Shown piece by piece: positions 1 through 9,990 of a stretch of DNA of 64,000 nucleotides (the stretch's first letter is position 1; each line of letters opens with the position of its first letter). The DNA lies in NCBI GenBank assembly GCA_949825065.1, contig OX463844.1:2655017-2719016 (forward strand), read 5' to 3'. The translations under genes and the position numbers were made by a program. Under the pieces are notes generated by a model. The model made no database searches and was not told where the DNA came from. It worked only from the letters and a program-made list of their open reading frames with translations. Source of the DNA: Odontocerum albicorne (lineage: Eukaryota > Arthropoda > Insecta > Trichoptera > Odontoceridae).

Positions 1-719
1 GAAAAACAAAATGGTAAATGTTATACGTCATTCGAAAGAAAATTTTCTGCTCTACAAGATATTGTGTTCGCTTTTACGTTACATATATTATTTTATTTGA
101 TTACAAGCCTTCAAAATGACATGTCAAGTAGACGAAAGTGAGCATTTTCGACACCTCTTTCTGATCGCGTTGCTCACGATATTTGCAAAGTGTACAGTAA
201 ATATGATATGAATGAAATGACAGCTCGTCGATGGTTTTGGCATTTCAATAACGGTAATTTTGACCTGAAAGACATGGAGCGTTCCAGACGACCAGTGGAC
301 TTCGATGAAGACCGCTTAAACCATATCATGAAGATCCCCTTCAAACTACCGTAGAGTTGGCTGAGCCGATGAATTGTAGTCCCATGACTGTGCACCGCCA
401 TCTTAAATCAATGGGAAAAGTTCAGAAGTTCGGCGCTTGGGTTCCACATGTTTTGAATGAAAACAACAAAAATCAACGTTCGACAATTGAACGCGAACAG
501 AAGGAGGTATCGAAAATGCTCACTTTCGTCTGCTTGACATTCCATTTTGAAGGCAAAATCAAATAAAATAGCATATGTAACGTAAAAGCAAACACAATAT
601 CTTGTAGAACAGAAAATTTTCTTTCGAATGACGTATAACCTTTACCATTTTGTTTTACTTTTGGTGCTCATTTTTTAATTTGAAAAAAAAAAACGGATAC
701 AACTTATGTTAACATCTAA
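1..719 (+). mobile_element. mariner fold-back element, left end cut by the window
   Basis: Positions about 4-150 and 511-657 are near-identical inverted arms of about 147 bp. Between them lies a decayed mariner transposase N-terminus. The right end carries a terminal repeat (AACTTATGTTAACATCTAA) ending at 719 and followed by TA, the expected mariner target. The same terminal repeat and subterminal sequence occur in the mariner at 53473-54330. Both ends of this copy are therefore 5'-type ends, so the original 3' half of the transposon was lost and replaced by an inverted 5' end. The left terminal repeat lies before base 1. It is non-autonomous and cannot encode a full transposase. Confidence 0.85.
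177..510 (+). pseudogene. mariner transposase helix-turn-helix relic
   Basis: Frames in this span encode the paired helix-turn-helix DNA-binding region of a mariner transposase. Recognisable blocks are TARRWFWHFNNGNFDLKDME, RPVDFDEDRLNHI, then after a frameshift near 330-350 MNCSPMTVHRHLKSMGKVQK, then a WVPH motif at about 438. The WVPH block belongs to the linker before the catalytic domain of mariner and SETMAR-type transposases. The catalytic domain is absent. The reading frame shifts at least once and merges into the inverted right arm, so this is a dead fragment. The closest relative in the window is the pair of fragments at 53666-54313. Confidence 0.85.
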
Positions 720-721
720 TA

Positions 722-1194
722 ATTAGGGTTCCTAATTTAAAAAAAAGTAACATTTAAAGAAGTATCTTATAAAATGATCGCGTGTATAGATCTTTCAGAC
801 AGAAGAGTCATTTTGCAATGGTGTAAGACTCTCTGTACTACACAACTTGTGGTATTGATTCTAGAATGCCACACGATTGATTCGCGCAGAGCGCACGTTT
901 ATATTGTTTTTAAAATACTCGGTGATTAGAAAAACTCTACCATGTATAATTCAAAAAATTTCGAAAGCTTAGAATGTACTTTGTTATAATTTAGTGTCAC
1001 TTCATCCACTATTATTTTAAAACTTTATTATTTGGTGTTGTATTTATGATACATTAATATGTTAAATAATCTTACATTCATTTTATTTTTATGTGCAATC
1101 TAATTAAAGCTGATGAACATTTTTACTTTATAATACTTGTACTTATATTTAATTTAAATAAAAGTACAAGTATTATAAATTTCTTGTGAAAAAC
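722..1194. other. AT-rich spacer, no recognised feature
   Basis: I see no coding frame, splice-like signal, terminal repeat or tandem unit. A short self-complementary stretch lies around 1125-1170. Confidence 0.5.
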
Positions 1195-2280
1195 AAATAC
1201 TCGTTTATATTCTGGTTTGATGACAGCACCCGTCATTTTGTTATTTTCAATCCCAGGGTAAACAGAGACCCAGACTAACAAGATATCCAAAGTGTCATCA
1301 TGCGGGAAACGGCAGCGAATAGTGAACAACAATGAACATTCGTTTATATTCTAGTTAATATTTTGTAAGAACATTCATTGGTAAGAATGTTGTCGATCTC
1401 TTGGTATTTCCATGCTAATAAGATATCGAAATTGACATTATGCGGGGAACGGGAGCGCTTAGTGAACAACAATAAATATTTGTTTCTGTTCTAGTTTAAT
1501 AAGAACATTATCATTTTGATATCCTCAATCTTTTGGTAAACACGGACTCAGGCTTACAAGATATTGAAAATATCATCATGCAGGGAACGGGAAGGAATAG
1601 TGAACAACATTATACATTAGTTTCCATTCTAGTTTGGTAAGAACATTCATCTTTTGTTAACAATATATTGAAAGTGTCATGCGGAGAATGGGAGCGAATA
1701 GTGAACAACAATTAACATTCGTTACATTCTAGTTTGGTGAGAATATTCATATTTTGTTAACAATATATCAAAAGTGTCACGCGCAGTATGGGAGCGAATA
1801 GTGAACAACAATTAACATACGTTTACATTCTAGTTTGGTGAGAATATTCATATTTTGTTAACAATATATTGAAAGTGTCACGCGGATAATGGGAGCGAAT
1901 AGTGAACAACAATTAACATTCGTTTACATTCTAGTTTGGTGAGAATATTCATATTTTGTTAACAATATATCAAAAGTGTCACGCGCAGTATGGGAGCGAA
2001 TAGTGAACAACAATTAACATACGTTTACATTCTAGTTTGGTGAGAATATTCATATTTTGTTAACAATATATTGAAAGTGTCACGCGGATAACGGGAGCGA
2101 ATAGTGAACAATAATAAACATTCGTTAACATTCTAGTTTGGTGAGAATATTCATCTTTGTTAACAATATATTGAAAGTGTCATGCGGAGAATGGGAGCGA
2201 ATAGTGAACAACAAACATTCGTTTACATTCTAGTTTGGTGAGAACATTTGCCTTTTGATATCTCTTATCCTTGGTAAACA
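1195..2280. repeat. satellite array with about 101-bp units (older units about 140 bp)
   Basis: The block GCGAATAGTGAACAAC recurs from about 1310 onward, with exact or near-exact copies of GGGAGCGAATAGTG at 1690, 1790, 1891, 1992, 2093 and 2193, giving a period of 100-101 bp. The first three units (about 1310, 1450, 1588) are spaced about 140 bp and contain extra sequence. Neighbouring units alternate between a TCACGCGCAGTA type and a TCACGCGGATAA type, so a 202-bp dimer spanning about 1702-1903 was copied again at about 1904-2105. There is no coding frame. Confidence 0.9.
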
Positions 2281-3137
2281 TGCCCATCAAAGTTTGATAA
2301 AAAAAAGTAAACTGGAGTTAAAAAAATAAAAAAAAACATCGTTAAATGAGGATATTTCATGTGGTAAAGAAATATATTGGAGAAGATAACATTCGACCTT
2401 AGTAATTGTTATAATATGAAGATCCTGAAATCCTTTTCCTTCCCAGCATTATCTCGGTCCAGAGATTAATAAAGTAAATCCTCTTATATCTCATATAAGA
2501 AGATAACAATTTCTCAAGGCGCTTTATTCAGGTTTTTTCCGGCTAAGTTGGCGCTTTTCTGGATTCCAGCCGTCTGTTTTTCCTGTATCACCAATCTTTT
2601 GATGTGTCAATATCTATTGATAAAAATAAACTTGGATTATATAACAATATATAAAACATTAATTATCGTAGAATTTATTAAGAACTCGGAAAATAAAAAT
2701 AAAAACATGTCAAATTAAAATATTCTAATTGATCTGTTTCAAATTGGCACGTCACTCAGCCGGTTGCTTTCAAAAGTACAGTTTTTTTCAATACTTGATT
2801 CGCCGCGTATGTTGAATTGTCATAAATTGGTCAGTCATCTGTATTTAATTATGCTTAGTTGAACATTCTGAAAAAAACATGAATGCTATTTTGAAGAATA
2901 AAATATATTTCATTAATTTAAGTTCAAATTCTCAGTTGAACTCTCCAAGAGGCAATAAACAGGGATCGCCTATCTTTGGACGATAAGACGCAGTCCAATT
3001 TTAAGTCGATTTTTCTAAGTAAAATCCTCCACGTTTCTCTAAGTAAAATAAATAAATGTATACAACGAAAAAGATTAATCTTCTTTAATAAGAATGATTA
3101 AATATCAGGAAAATAAACTTTTCATGGGAAATTGTAA
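2281..3137. other. AT-rich spacer, no recognised feature
   Basis: No coding frame or terminal repeats were recognised in this stretch. Confidence 0.45.
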
Positions 3138-3405
3138 TTGGTTTTATCAAACACTGTTTATTCCACTTTTTGTAACGGTATAACCCTTCCGGTTTCAAAG
3201 CTTTCACCTAATCTTCAGGGAAGCACAAACAAAACTGAATTCTGTTGGAACTGGTACCGATATACACCCCTGTGCTACCCTGAATATGAGGTGAAAGCCT
3301 TGAAACTGGTATGGTTATACCGTTACAAAAAGTAGAATAAACAGTGTTTTAAAAAAAAAACAATGTCTTTAATCCTTTACCATGTTAATGCCTTAACTAT
3401 AAACA
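3138..3405. mobile_element. Penelope-like element termini in inverted (hairpin) arrangement
   Basis: Positions 3138-3220 and about 3273-3346 are inverted copies of the Penelope terminal sequence seen at 14073, 19160 and 41898. The centre (about 3220-3272) matches the element body next to that terminus at 19320-19375. After the right arm the sequence continues into the shared 3' end, TTAATGCCTTAACTATAAAC, ending at 3405. The left arm, read on the minus strand, carries CTGAAGA then GAAA, the core boxes discussed under the ribozyme-like feature at 14131. No protein remains. Confidence 0.75.
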
Positions 3406-3905
3406 ATATATTCTCATGGAAATGATAATAATTAAATTTATTGTATATGAAGAAGGTAAAATTTTATCGATTTTTTCTCCAATAAATGACCTAATTTGAA
3501 TAAATATCGTGTTATTTTTACAGGGAGAGATATTATTTGAAATTTGTCTGACACGTGTAGGCTCTCGAGTTTAAACATGAAAAGTTGGAAGTTTCTCAAG
3601 AAACAGGCAGATTGCTCTCCTGAGACTCGCGAGACAATGAGATGGAATCGCTTTACATAAATAGCGGATAAAACCGTACCGAGGAATTATTGATATTTCA
3701 TATCAACTTCTTACACTGAAGAAAAACATAAGATGAATAAGTCTTGAGGGAAATACTTTTGCAACTACTTTTGATCGGCCTTATAAATGCTCTTGATATA
3801 CTATACATGACAGTTTAACTTGATTTAGATTTAGAATCTTAAATATATACATTAATTTTAACCATAAAGCCATTTGTCTGTTGGTGTAGGAAACTACCCG
3901 TATAA
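3406..3905. other. spacer, no recognised feature
   Basis: No ORF, repeat or terminal-repeat structure was recognised up to the Harbinger-like element. Confidence 0.45.
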
Positions 3906-4415
3906 GGCCGAGGCCACACAGGTAGGAGCCTTGCTTGGTGCTTAGAGCTATGCTGCGAGTTAGGCGACATATCCCAGCAAATCAACGCACCGCATACTAT
4001 CGCAATGGTCACACTGCACGCTTCGCGCCACGCTACGTGACGATTAGTCACCGAGTGAATCTCCTAGCGAACAGACGTGTTTGTGTCACCGTGATTTTAC
4101 AAGATGGTGGAAGTTTTAATAACAGCTGTGTATAAAAGGAGCCTTTGTGGAACCCATCGAGCAAATTATACAAAAATGTACCTGTAATAAAATTACTTAG
4201 GAATGAAGTTGCACAGGAAGTAAATACAGATAAGGTAAGTTGTAATAAAATTGGTTAGTTTTGAGAGTGGCATCGTTTGTTGACTTAACCGATCCCAAAT
4301 GTCAAATGAATTTGTGTGAATCACTTTGGTGTGGCCAAACATTAAGTCACCTAGTATATGAGTCACGTAAAACCTAGCTTAGCACCCAACGAATCACTTT
4401 GGTGTGGCCTCAGCC
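3906..4415 (+). mobile_element. Harbinger-like non-autonomous element with terminal inverted repeats
   Basis: The left end GGCCGAGGCCACAC and the right end GTGTGGCCTCAGCC are inverted repeats. Weaker pairing continues inward for about 40 bp (TTGCTTGGTGCTTAG near 3931 against the complement of CTAGCTTAGCACCCAA near 4376). The flanks read TAA on the left and TAG on the right, compatible with a decayed 3-bp TAA/TTA target duplication. A second partial copy of the right end lies at about 4325. The element is 510 bp and has no transposase, but it contains an exon like the accessory MADF gene that animal Harbinger elements carry. The superfamily assignment comes from end sequence, target size and the MADF exon. 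Confidence 0.65.
4104..4234 (+). pseudogene. MADF-domain first exon, frameshifted, with splice donor
   Basis: From the ATG at 4104 the frame reads MVEVLITAVYKRS, which matches the start of a MADF (Myb/SANT-like) DNA-binding domain. After a one-base frame change near 4139 it continues as LWNPSSKLYKN then LLRNEVAQEVNTDK, the expected next MADF helices with their conserved tryptophan. The exon ends at a strong donor (GTAAGT at 4235-4240). MADF proteins are the second gene of PIF/Harbinger transposons and help the transposase bind and enter the nucleus. Only the first exon survives inside the 510-bp element, and the frame change makes it non-functional. Confidence 0.65.
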
Positions 4416-4429
4416 TAGAGAGAACGCCT

Positions 4430-4760
4430 AAATTTTTCTATCGCGACATGCATCTTTCGCCTGTTCTAAACCCATATACATTTTCATGCAGCTCCAACGA
4501 TTTCTTTGCCTTTTACATTTCCTACTTTCAAAATGTCATACACTTAAGCCAAGCATACTCATTTTTTTTTCTCTACCATGCTTTCTACTCCTATTTGCAC
4601 TATATATTTCTTTTGTTCATCCTTTTTTATTCATTTCTCCTCCATGCCCAAACCATATCAGAGTGTTACTCTCTTCATCTTACTCAAAACATCGGCCTCA
4701 AGCTCACATTCCTCTCTAATCACTTCAATCCGTATTGTATCATACAATATATTGTCGCCC
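4430..4760 (-). pseudogene. RTE-type LINE reverse transcriptase C-terminus, decayed
   Basis: Read on the minus strand, the segment matches the C-terminal tail shared by the RTE copies in this window: an IRIEVIREECELEADVLSKM block, a degenerate WFGHVE block, an SGR-type block, then LKVGNVK. Several stops and frameshifts are present. The apparent plus-strand ORF over the same bases is a shadow with a skewed Phe/Tyr/Ser composition. Confidence 0.65.
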
Positions 4761-4785
4761 GATATTTTCTTCAGTGTTTTTTACA

Positions 4786-5205
4786 ATAAAGTCCTACGAT
4801 TAAAGAACACTTCAGTAGTCTAAAGTATGGTTCACCGCGATAAAGCATGCTTAATTTAAAAAAAAAAGGATCTCTAGCTTTTTTATCTAACTACTTTGCA
4901 TAAAATGCAATATATTTTTTGTTGCAGTCATTGTCTTACGATTAAGGAACACCTCGGTTGTCTTTCGTTCGGTTCACCGCGATTAAGCATGCTTTACTTA
5001 AAAAAGGGTCTCTAGCTTTTCCCTCTAACTACTTTGCATTAAATGCAAAATATGTTTTGCTGTAGTGATATAGTCCTATCATTAAGGAACATCTCGGTAG
5101 TCTTTCGTTTGGTTATCCGCGATTAGAATGCTTTACTTAAAAAATATATCTATAATAGATATTCCCTCTAACTACTTTGCTTTAAATGCAATGCATTTTA
5201 GTATT
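4786..5205. repeat. three tandem units of about 140 bp
   Basis: The block TACGATTAAGGAACACCTCGG and the following TTCACCGCGATTAAGCATGC recur near 4794, 4936 and 5078. Each unit ends with TCTAACTACTTTGCATTAAA. The third copy has drifted most. There is no coding frame. Confidence 0.85.
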
Positions 5206-5554
5206 CAATGTATATATGTTTAATAATGTACATGTACGAGTATATAGTAAAAATAAATGTATATATTTTTTCAAATTAAATGTATTTTATTTGTTTTTAC
5301 GGTATCCGAAAATAAGTTTTCAGACTAAATCCATTTGTTCAAAGAACTGAAGATATTTTAACGACCCTCTGAGGGTTTGGAAAGGAAATTGTATGAAACA
5401 TTTCGGGAATCACGTTCCCATTATGCGCCTTCTCCAAATATTCGAACGTGTTTTGCAACTTATCACGTCATTTGTCAAGTATTAGGTTCATCCGAGCCAA
5501 GCAAAATCTTACACTCGCTTCTTGTTCCAAGATCGTGCTCTTTGGTGTGAACAT
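5206..5554. other. spacer, no recognised feature
   Basis: AT-rich sequence with no recognised gene or repeat. Confidence 0.4.
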
Positions 5555-5755
5555 TAATTCAATATACATATGTACCATCACGTCGTTTCCCTCTTGCAGT
5601 TGGCGGAGAGTACAAACTGCCAGACTTTCACGTGTATGGAAGGGAAACATGGACGTGGAAAATACAGAAAAGGGGGGAATAAATGCTGTTGAAATGCGAG
5701 CACTTAGAAGCATACACGAGGTGAATAGATTTGTCATATTAATTTTTTGTAGTGA
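5555..5755 (+). pseudogene. RTE-type LINE fragments, head to head
   Basis: Positions 5570-5600 resemble the minus-strand 3' end of the RTE family (ACCATCACGTCGTT). From about 5630 the plus strand encodes the RT C-terminal region: a degenerate GRETWTW block, then GGINAVEMRALRSIHEV. The latter is the same block that is amplified at 17345-17790. The frame stops shortly afterwards. Confidence 0.6.
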
Positions 5756-5874
5756 ATGAAACATTTACTGTTTATATTTTTGAAATATTGTTGTAAGGTA
5801 TATTGTATCGTTGATGAAATAAATATGTAAGTATGTTTACGTGTGATGGGCAGTTGAAAAGAACAGTTAAGGAA

Positions 5875-6400
5875 GGGTAGCGATAGAGAACAAGATAAAT
5901 TGAACACTTGATTTTGTATAAAACAATCGCCCAATATCAACAGTAGTGAAAATGACGATACGTATTAGTGTGCTGGTGTCCACCTTGATGGAGTCCACAT
6001 ATATAGAGAGAATGGTTGATGATATTGTGTTATTGTCCATATATGTTGAGATAATGAATGACAAAATAATAACTAAGTGAATATACAAATCAAAAGTGCA
6101 AGATGTGCAAGGTTTGCATGAACGAGGTAGACCGACGATAACCTGACTGAAACAAGTGAGCCCGATTTTGAAAGAATGTTATGTCAGAAGTATGAATAAT
6201 ATAATATTGCGCATAACGAGATGTATGAATGTTGACGAGACGAAAGTTTGTGCCTGGATAGAAATGTTTAGAAATCGGTTCTGTCCGACTATCCTGCAAG
6301 GGATACGACGTAATTGTATGTATGTAAATATAATTATTACAGGACACGTTAAAAGTCAGAAGAAAGTAGGAGTTGTATGAGAAGGTATATGAATGTGGAA
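5875..6400 (+). pseudogene. RTE-type LINE C-terminal copies
   Basis: From 5880 the sequence follows the RTE RT region (AIENKIN, then a degenerate VSTLME block). From about 6120 it follows the C-terminal tail (ERGRPTIT, LKQVSPILKE) and ends near 6330 in GTATGTATGTAAA, the (TATG)n tail of this family. Positions 6340-6400 repeat part of the tail (VKSQKKVGVV and a degenerate RRYMNVE block), so a second fragment abuts the first. All frames are interrupted. Confidence 0.65.
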
Positions 6401-6495
6401 TGGCGGAAAAAATGCCTGTGTCATTCGAGTGGAGTAACACAGTGCCGCATCCGAACCGGTAACCTTCCGCACGGAAGTCCAGTGCGTTATCGCGT
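6395..6495 (-). mobile_element. tRNA-derived SINE, family 2
   Basis: Read on the minus strand this shows a tRNA-like A box (TAGCCACGCGATAACGC) and a B box (GGTTCGGATGC) about 40 bp apart, followed by a tail ending in an ACACAGGC-type motif. The same unit occurs at 35295, 52745 and 59190. No true tRNA cloverleaf is intact, so this is a SINE head. Confidence 0.6.
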
Positions 6496-6639
6496 GGCTA
6501 TGCACTTCATACAATACAATAAATATATGGTATAAGTATTTTGCCACGGTGCCTACAATCTTTATATCTTTTTGGTTGGTCTGAATGAATTGTAACATGG
6601 CAATAAGCATTATTTAATCATACTGTACCATATTGACGA

Positions 6640-6740
6640 CATCCGTAGTCCAATTGGTAAGACTTTTTATTACTTCCCGGAGGTTTTAGATTTGATTCCC
6701 GATGCCATCCGAGAAAAAGGGTTCATGTCAATGCTTGCGT
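6640..6740 (+). mobile_element. tRNA-like SINE head
   Basis: GTAGTCCAATTGGTAAGAC resembles an A box and TTTGATTCCCG a B box. The 3' LINE-type tail is missing. It is either a lone SINE head or a decayed tRNA-like sequence. Confidence 0.4.
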
Positions 6741-7079
6741 ACGCTAGACATATTTGAGTGCTGTCGCCTCTTCTTGGATGGTTTTACTGTCAATATATGA
6801 GAATATGAACATTGAATTACCTGCTTATAATAGTAGTTCTAATCCCAAATGGTAGATCGATGGTGGCCAAGACAAAGTTTTTTCCTGATTACACTTTCAA
6901 TATGACTAAATCACTGATTCGGATATTTTGAAGAGTGACTATAGAGTCTTTCAAATTGAGTGCTTTTTTTAATTCTTGGATAAAACACAGATGGCGTCGT
7001 GAACTTGCCTGGGTCTTGCGACATTTGATAAGTGCAATGTATGGCATTTATAAAAATGGAGTCGTATACAATGGAACAA

Positions 7080-7796
7080 ATATTTCATCGACGCAGCTTC
7101 CTTTCACCCAAAAATAAGCTCCTCCTCTATAAAACCCTTATTCGTCCTATCTTGACCTATGCTGCACCCGTTTGGGGTAGTGTGAGCAATACGGATCACC
7201 TGAAACTCCAGAGAGTGCAGAACAAGGCATTCAAGATATCTTTTAACACCCATCCCAGAACAAATCTTACCCGACTTCACGCTGAACAGCGAGAAGAAAC
7301 CCTACAACACCACATCCTCGCTTGGACCGTGAAGTTCTATAAAAGCCAACAAAATCACAGAAATCCCTTAGTCGCTGCCCTGGGGGCTTACGAGAGTAAA
7401 TCCGACCTACCCTTCCGTTATAAGCACAAGCTCCCGAAGCATCATCTGTTGCCTGACTAGTCCACCTACAGTATTAGCTGGGACGACCAAGGTCTGAGTG
7501 AATGAGATGGAATACAAGTAGCCTGAACGAGTGGACTTGTTTTTGCTGAATAATTAGTGTAAGAATTGTTACCTAGTTATAAGTAGTATGTAGGTGTTAA
7601 TTATTTCTAAGATCTCATATATTAAGATTGAATAAATAAAATAAAATGATATGTAGGAAAATAAGTTTAAATAAGTTCATAAATTATAACATATAATTAA
7701 GATTAGTTAAGTTATAAATTTGTATATAGGTATAGCCTTGACAAATGTTTGTATAGTTATTTACTTGTTTAATAAAAAAAAAAAAAAAAAAAAAAA
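7080..7796 (+). mobile_element. 5'-truncated Jockey-type LINE with poly(A) and target duplication
   Basis: The insert is bounded by an exact 12-bp duplication, ACAATGGAACAA, at 7068-7079 and 7797-7808, and ends in about 23 A residues (from 7774). Its 5' end lies inside the reverse transcriptase frame, as expected for incomplete reverse transcription. The related uninterrupted element at 11191-11727 shows the unoccupied site near 11612-11630. This is a clear target-primed insertion. Confidence 0.92.
7083..7460 (+). pseudogene. Jockey-type reverse transcriptase C-terminus
   Basis: About 125 codons are open to the stop at 7458-7460. The frame contains SPKNKLLLYKTLIRPILTYA, then APVWGS, KLQRVQNKA and NPLVAALGAYES. 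These are the hallmarks of the region after the catalytic domain in Jockey-clade LINEs: the long alpha-helical thumb and the conserved region ending in an NPLI-type motif. The catalytic domain (FADD-type box) is not present because the copy is 5' truncated. The frame lacks stops, so the insertion is relatively young. Upstream codons 7032-7079 belong to the host transposon, so the longer apparent ORF is a chimera. Confidence 0.88.
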
Positions 7797-7859
7797 ACAA
7801 TGGAACAACGCGTTTAAATTGAGAATTATTTTATGTACTGTAATCTTCGGAAACGGTGA

Positions 7860-8105
7860 TGTAAATTGGCCACCAAGATCATGTGATCTGACACCGTCGG
7901 ACTATTTTCTTTGGGGTTAAGTAAAAAGCCAGGTATATAAAGATGACCCCCAATCAATTCCTGAGCTGAACGACGAAATTATTCGCGTTATTGGTGAGTT
8001 AGAACCGTAATTATGCCAAAATGTCATCGAAAAATTTGACAAAAGAGTGGACATCCATGGAGCTGCAAATTGTGGGCATTTGGATGATATTGTGTTTTTT
8101 GTTTA
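7860..8105 (+). pseudogene. mariner-type transposase C-terminus
   Basis: The frame reads NWPPRSCDLTPSDYFLWG, stop, then VKSQVYKDDPQSIPELNDEI, EKFKFDKRVD-like sequence and a final GHLDDIVFFV. The CDLTPSDYFLW block is where the third catalytic acid sits in Tc1/mariner DDE transposases. Two in-frame stops (near 7918 and 8010) make it dead. A more intact version is on the minus strand at 11317-11560. Confidence 0.8.
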
Positions 8106-8226
8106 AATTTCATACATTATACTTCAATGGCCAATAAAAAGTTATATGAAATCAAAGCAAATTGCGTATTTTATACAAGAATTAAAAAAAATGAATTAAA
8201 AAAACGGCTCAATTTGAAAGACCCTA

Positions 8227-8730
8227 TATATGAACAAATGAATAAGCATTGTATTCAATTTATGTATAGTAAAATTAATAAAAACTATGATTATTAAATA
8301 TGAAATGCGCATTTTAAAAAGAAACACAGAAATAACTCATTTCTTCTCAAGTTCGAGAACGAAAATTCCGAGAAACCTTTTGAATTCTTTCCAGCAACCT
8401 CCTGGCATTAATGCTGAAAAAGAAGTTACCTGTTCATTTTACTTTTTTCAATTATTCTCGAGTGTTTAAAGTACACTCCAGTGTCTTTAAAAGGCTACAT
8501 TCTTGCTTTTTACGCTCACCCTAATTTATCAAGATATATATATTTTATCGCGCGAGAGGAGTATCCTGTAGAGGAGGGAAGGAATTAGAATAACAATTGT
8601 TGTGAGGATAACTTGACTTTTCTTCTTCAATATATAAATTGAACAAAGTAACTTTTAGACCGCTCAGTAGACATAAGACCCTGATTTTTATTTCGAAGGT
8701 TTTCATTACGAACCGTTTTGAATTAATCGT
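8227..8730. other. spacer, no recognised feature
   Basis: AT-rich sequence without recognised genes or repeats. Confidence 0.4.
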
Positions 8731-8734
8731 CCTT

Positions 8735-8880
8735 CGTGACTTTGTTGGTATGATGTTTGTCTTCCAGCCCGAGGATCGCTGGTTCAATTCTCGTTGATAT
8801 TTATTTAACAGTTTTATTGCAAATACAATGTGGCAGGCTTATTGCCAGGCGGCAATCTCTTTCAACCAACCAGACAAAAG
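8735..8880. mobile_element. SINE head and inverted LINE-type 3' tail
   Basis: Positions 8735-8795 look like a plus-strand tRNA-like head (GGTTCAATTCTCG as B box). Positions 8829-8876 are the complement of the shared tail GGTTGGAAGAGATTGCC...GGCAATAAGCCTGCCA. Head and tail therefore point in opposite directions, so this is a rearranged or double insertion. Confidence 0.5.
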
Positions 8881-9078
8881 TAAATGAAGCAAGTTACGTA
8901 GTCGCATACATCATTCAAATGACTATCCATCCCCACGAAGTCCATAAATACATACGTGAGCATATGCCCACGAACCCCACAAAGACGGACAATCGACCGA
9001 ACATTTTTTTTCATATAAAGTGAGATATCATCAATTAAAATGAAAGGAAAATAAACATCTGGAATGAAACACGTTATT

Positions 9079-9339
9079 TTACTGACTAGAAATTAAGAGT
9101 TTTTTCAGTCGCTTCTTAAAGCATGCCAAGGACGGAGCGAGTCTTAAATTGGTTTGTAACTGATTCCAGAGTCTCACTGCATGGACAGTTAAGGACGACG
9201 TAAAGAAAGAGGAGCGGTGAACTGGAAAGACCAATAAACAATCTATGTTGGAGCGTAGCGCTAATCCATGATTGGAAAGGCGCTGAAAATTTCCGGATTG
9301 ATACCCAGATTTAAAAAAAAAACTTCCAGTGGTTTTCAC
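9079..9339 (-). pseudogene. CR1/L2-like LINE reverse transcriptase C-terminus
   Basis: The minus strand encodes an end typical of CR1/L2/Daphne-type reverse transcriptases: HRSSFFTSSLTVHAVRLWNQ, then LRLAPSLACFKKRLKKLL and a stop. An almost identical C-terminus is on the plus strand at 41060-41340, so both come from one family. Only the last 80 or so codons are present, as expected of a 5'-truncated copy. Confidence 0.8.
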
Positions 9340-9344
9340 TTAAG

Positions 9345-9990
9345 GATTGTTTTACATGTTTTTGTTTGGTTCAAAGAGTTTGCCACATAGCAATAACCAC
9401 GCAAGAGTGTACTGTTTAAAACAAAAGTATTTTGAAATAAAATTATGTTTTATTTATCTCCCACCCTCCGTCCATCCACGTACGATTCAAATTAGCATTC
9501 AGTGTAATCTACATTCAAATATTATTCAATATAAGTATTTTTTTACGATATTCAAAGACTACAAATAACTTCTTTTTTGTTTACGCTACACCGAAGTGAG
9601 AATTGGATGACAACAAAGCAATTGTTTTCTCACAGGGCTGAGAATGGTTTCCCTTGATGTACGAGTATACAGTTATTTAGCTGAAAACTTTATTATTGGT
9701 TGTAAGCAACTAAAACTACTATCCGTTTACGTTTTTGTGTGGTGTAAAATAAACAAAAAAAATTGAAAAAAAATAAAATGGTATTATCATGGGTTTGTGG
9801 ACTTGGAAAATATTGAATGAATATGGTGTTGAATCTAAATAAAAAAAAAAAAACAGATCCGTGAACTCTCGCGCGGTAGAAGTGAAACTTTTAAGCTCCT
9901 AAGAAAAGTTGATTTTATGCATTGCTTTTTTCCATTTGTTAACGATTTTTTTAGGCTTAGAAATGGTTATGTGGAAATCATTTTAAAAAA
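9345..9990. other. spacer with one arm of an inverted motif
   Basis: No gene is recognised. Near 9875 the motif GCGCGGTAGAAGTGAAAC appears; its inverted counterpart lies near 10725-10755, beyond the AT-rich block. Confidence 0.4.

Larger units (their letters stand above)
6942..8226 (+). mobile_element. mariner-like DNA element split by a Jockey LINE
   Basis: Terminal inverted repeats (TAGAGTCTTTCAAATTGAG at 6942 and its complement ending at 8226) are flanked by TA on both sides. The right part encodes a transposase C-terminus. A 717-bp LINE interrupts it at 7080-7796. Without that insertion and one copy of its duplication the element is about 556 bp, close to the 537-bp copy at 11191-11727. 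It is an internally deleted, non-autonomous family derived from a Tc1/mariner-type transposon. Confidence 0.85.

Noticed and set aside
4358..4789. 143-codon plus-strand ORF
   Set aside because: Rich in Phe, Tyr and Ser, and antisense to an RTE C-terminal relic.
6090..6440. 116-codon minus-strand ORF
   Set aside because: Antisense to RTE C-terminal relics with a (TATG)n end.
7032..7460. 142-codon gene
   Set aside because: The first 16 codons are mariner-like element sequence and the remainder a Jockey fragment; the joint is the insertion point at 7080.
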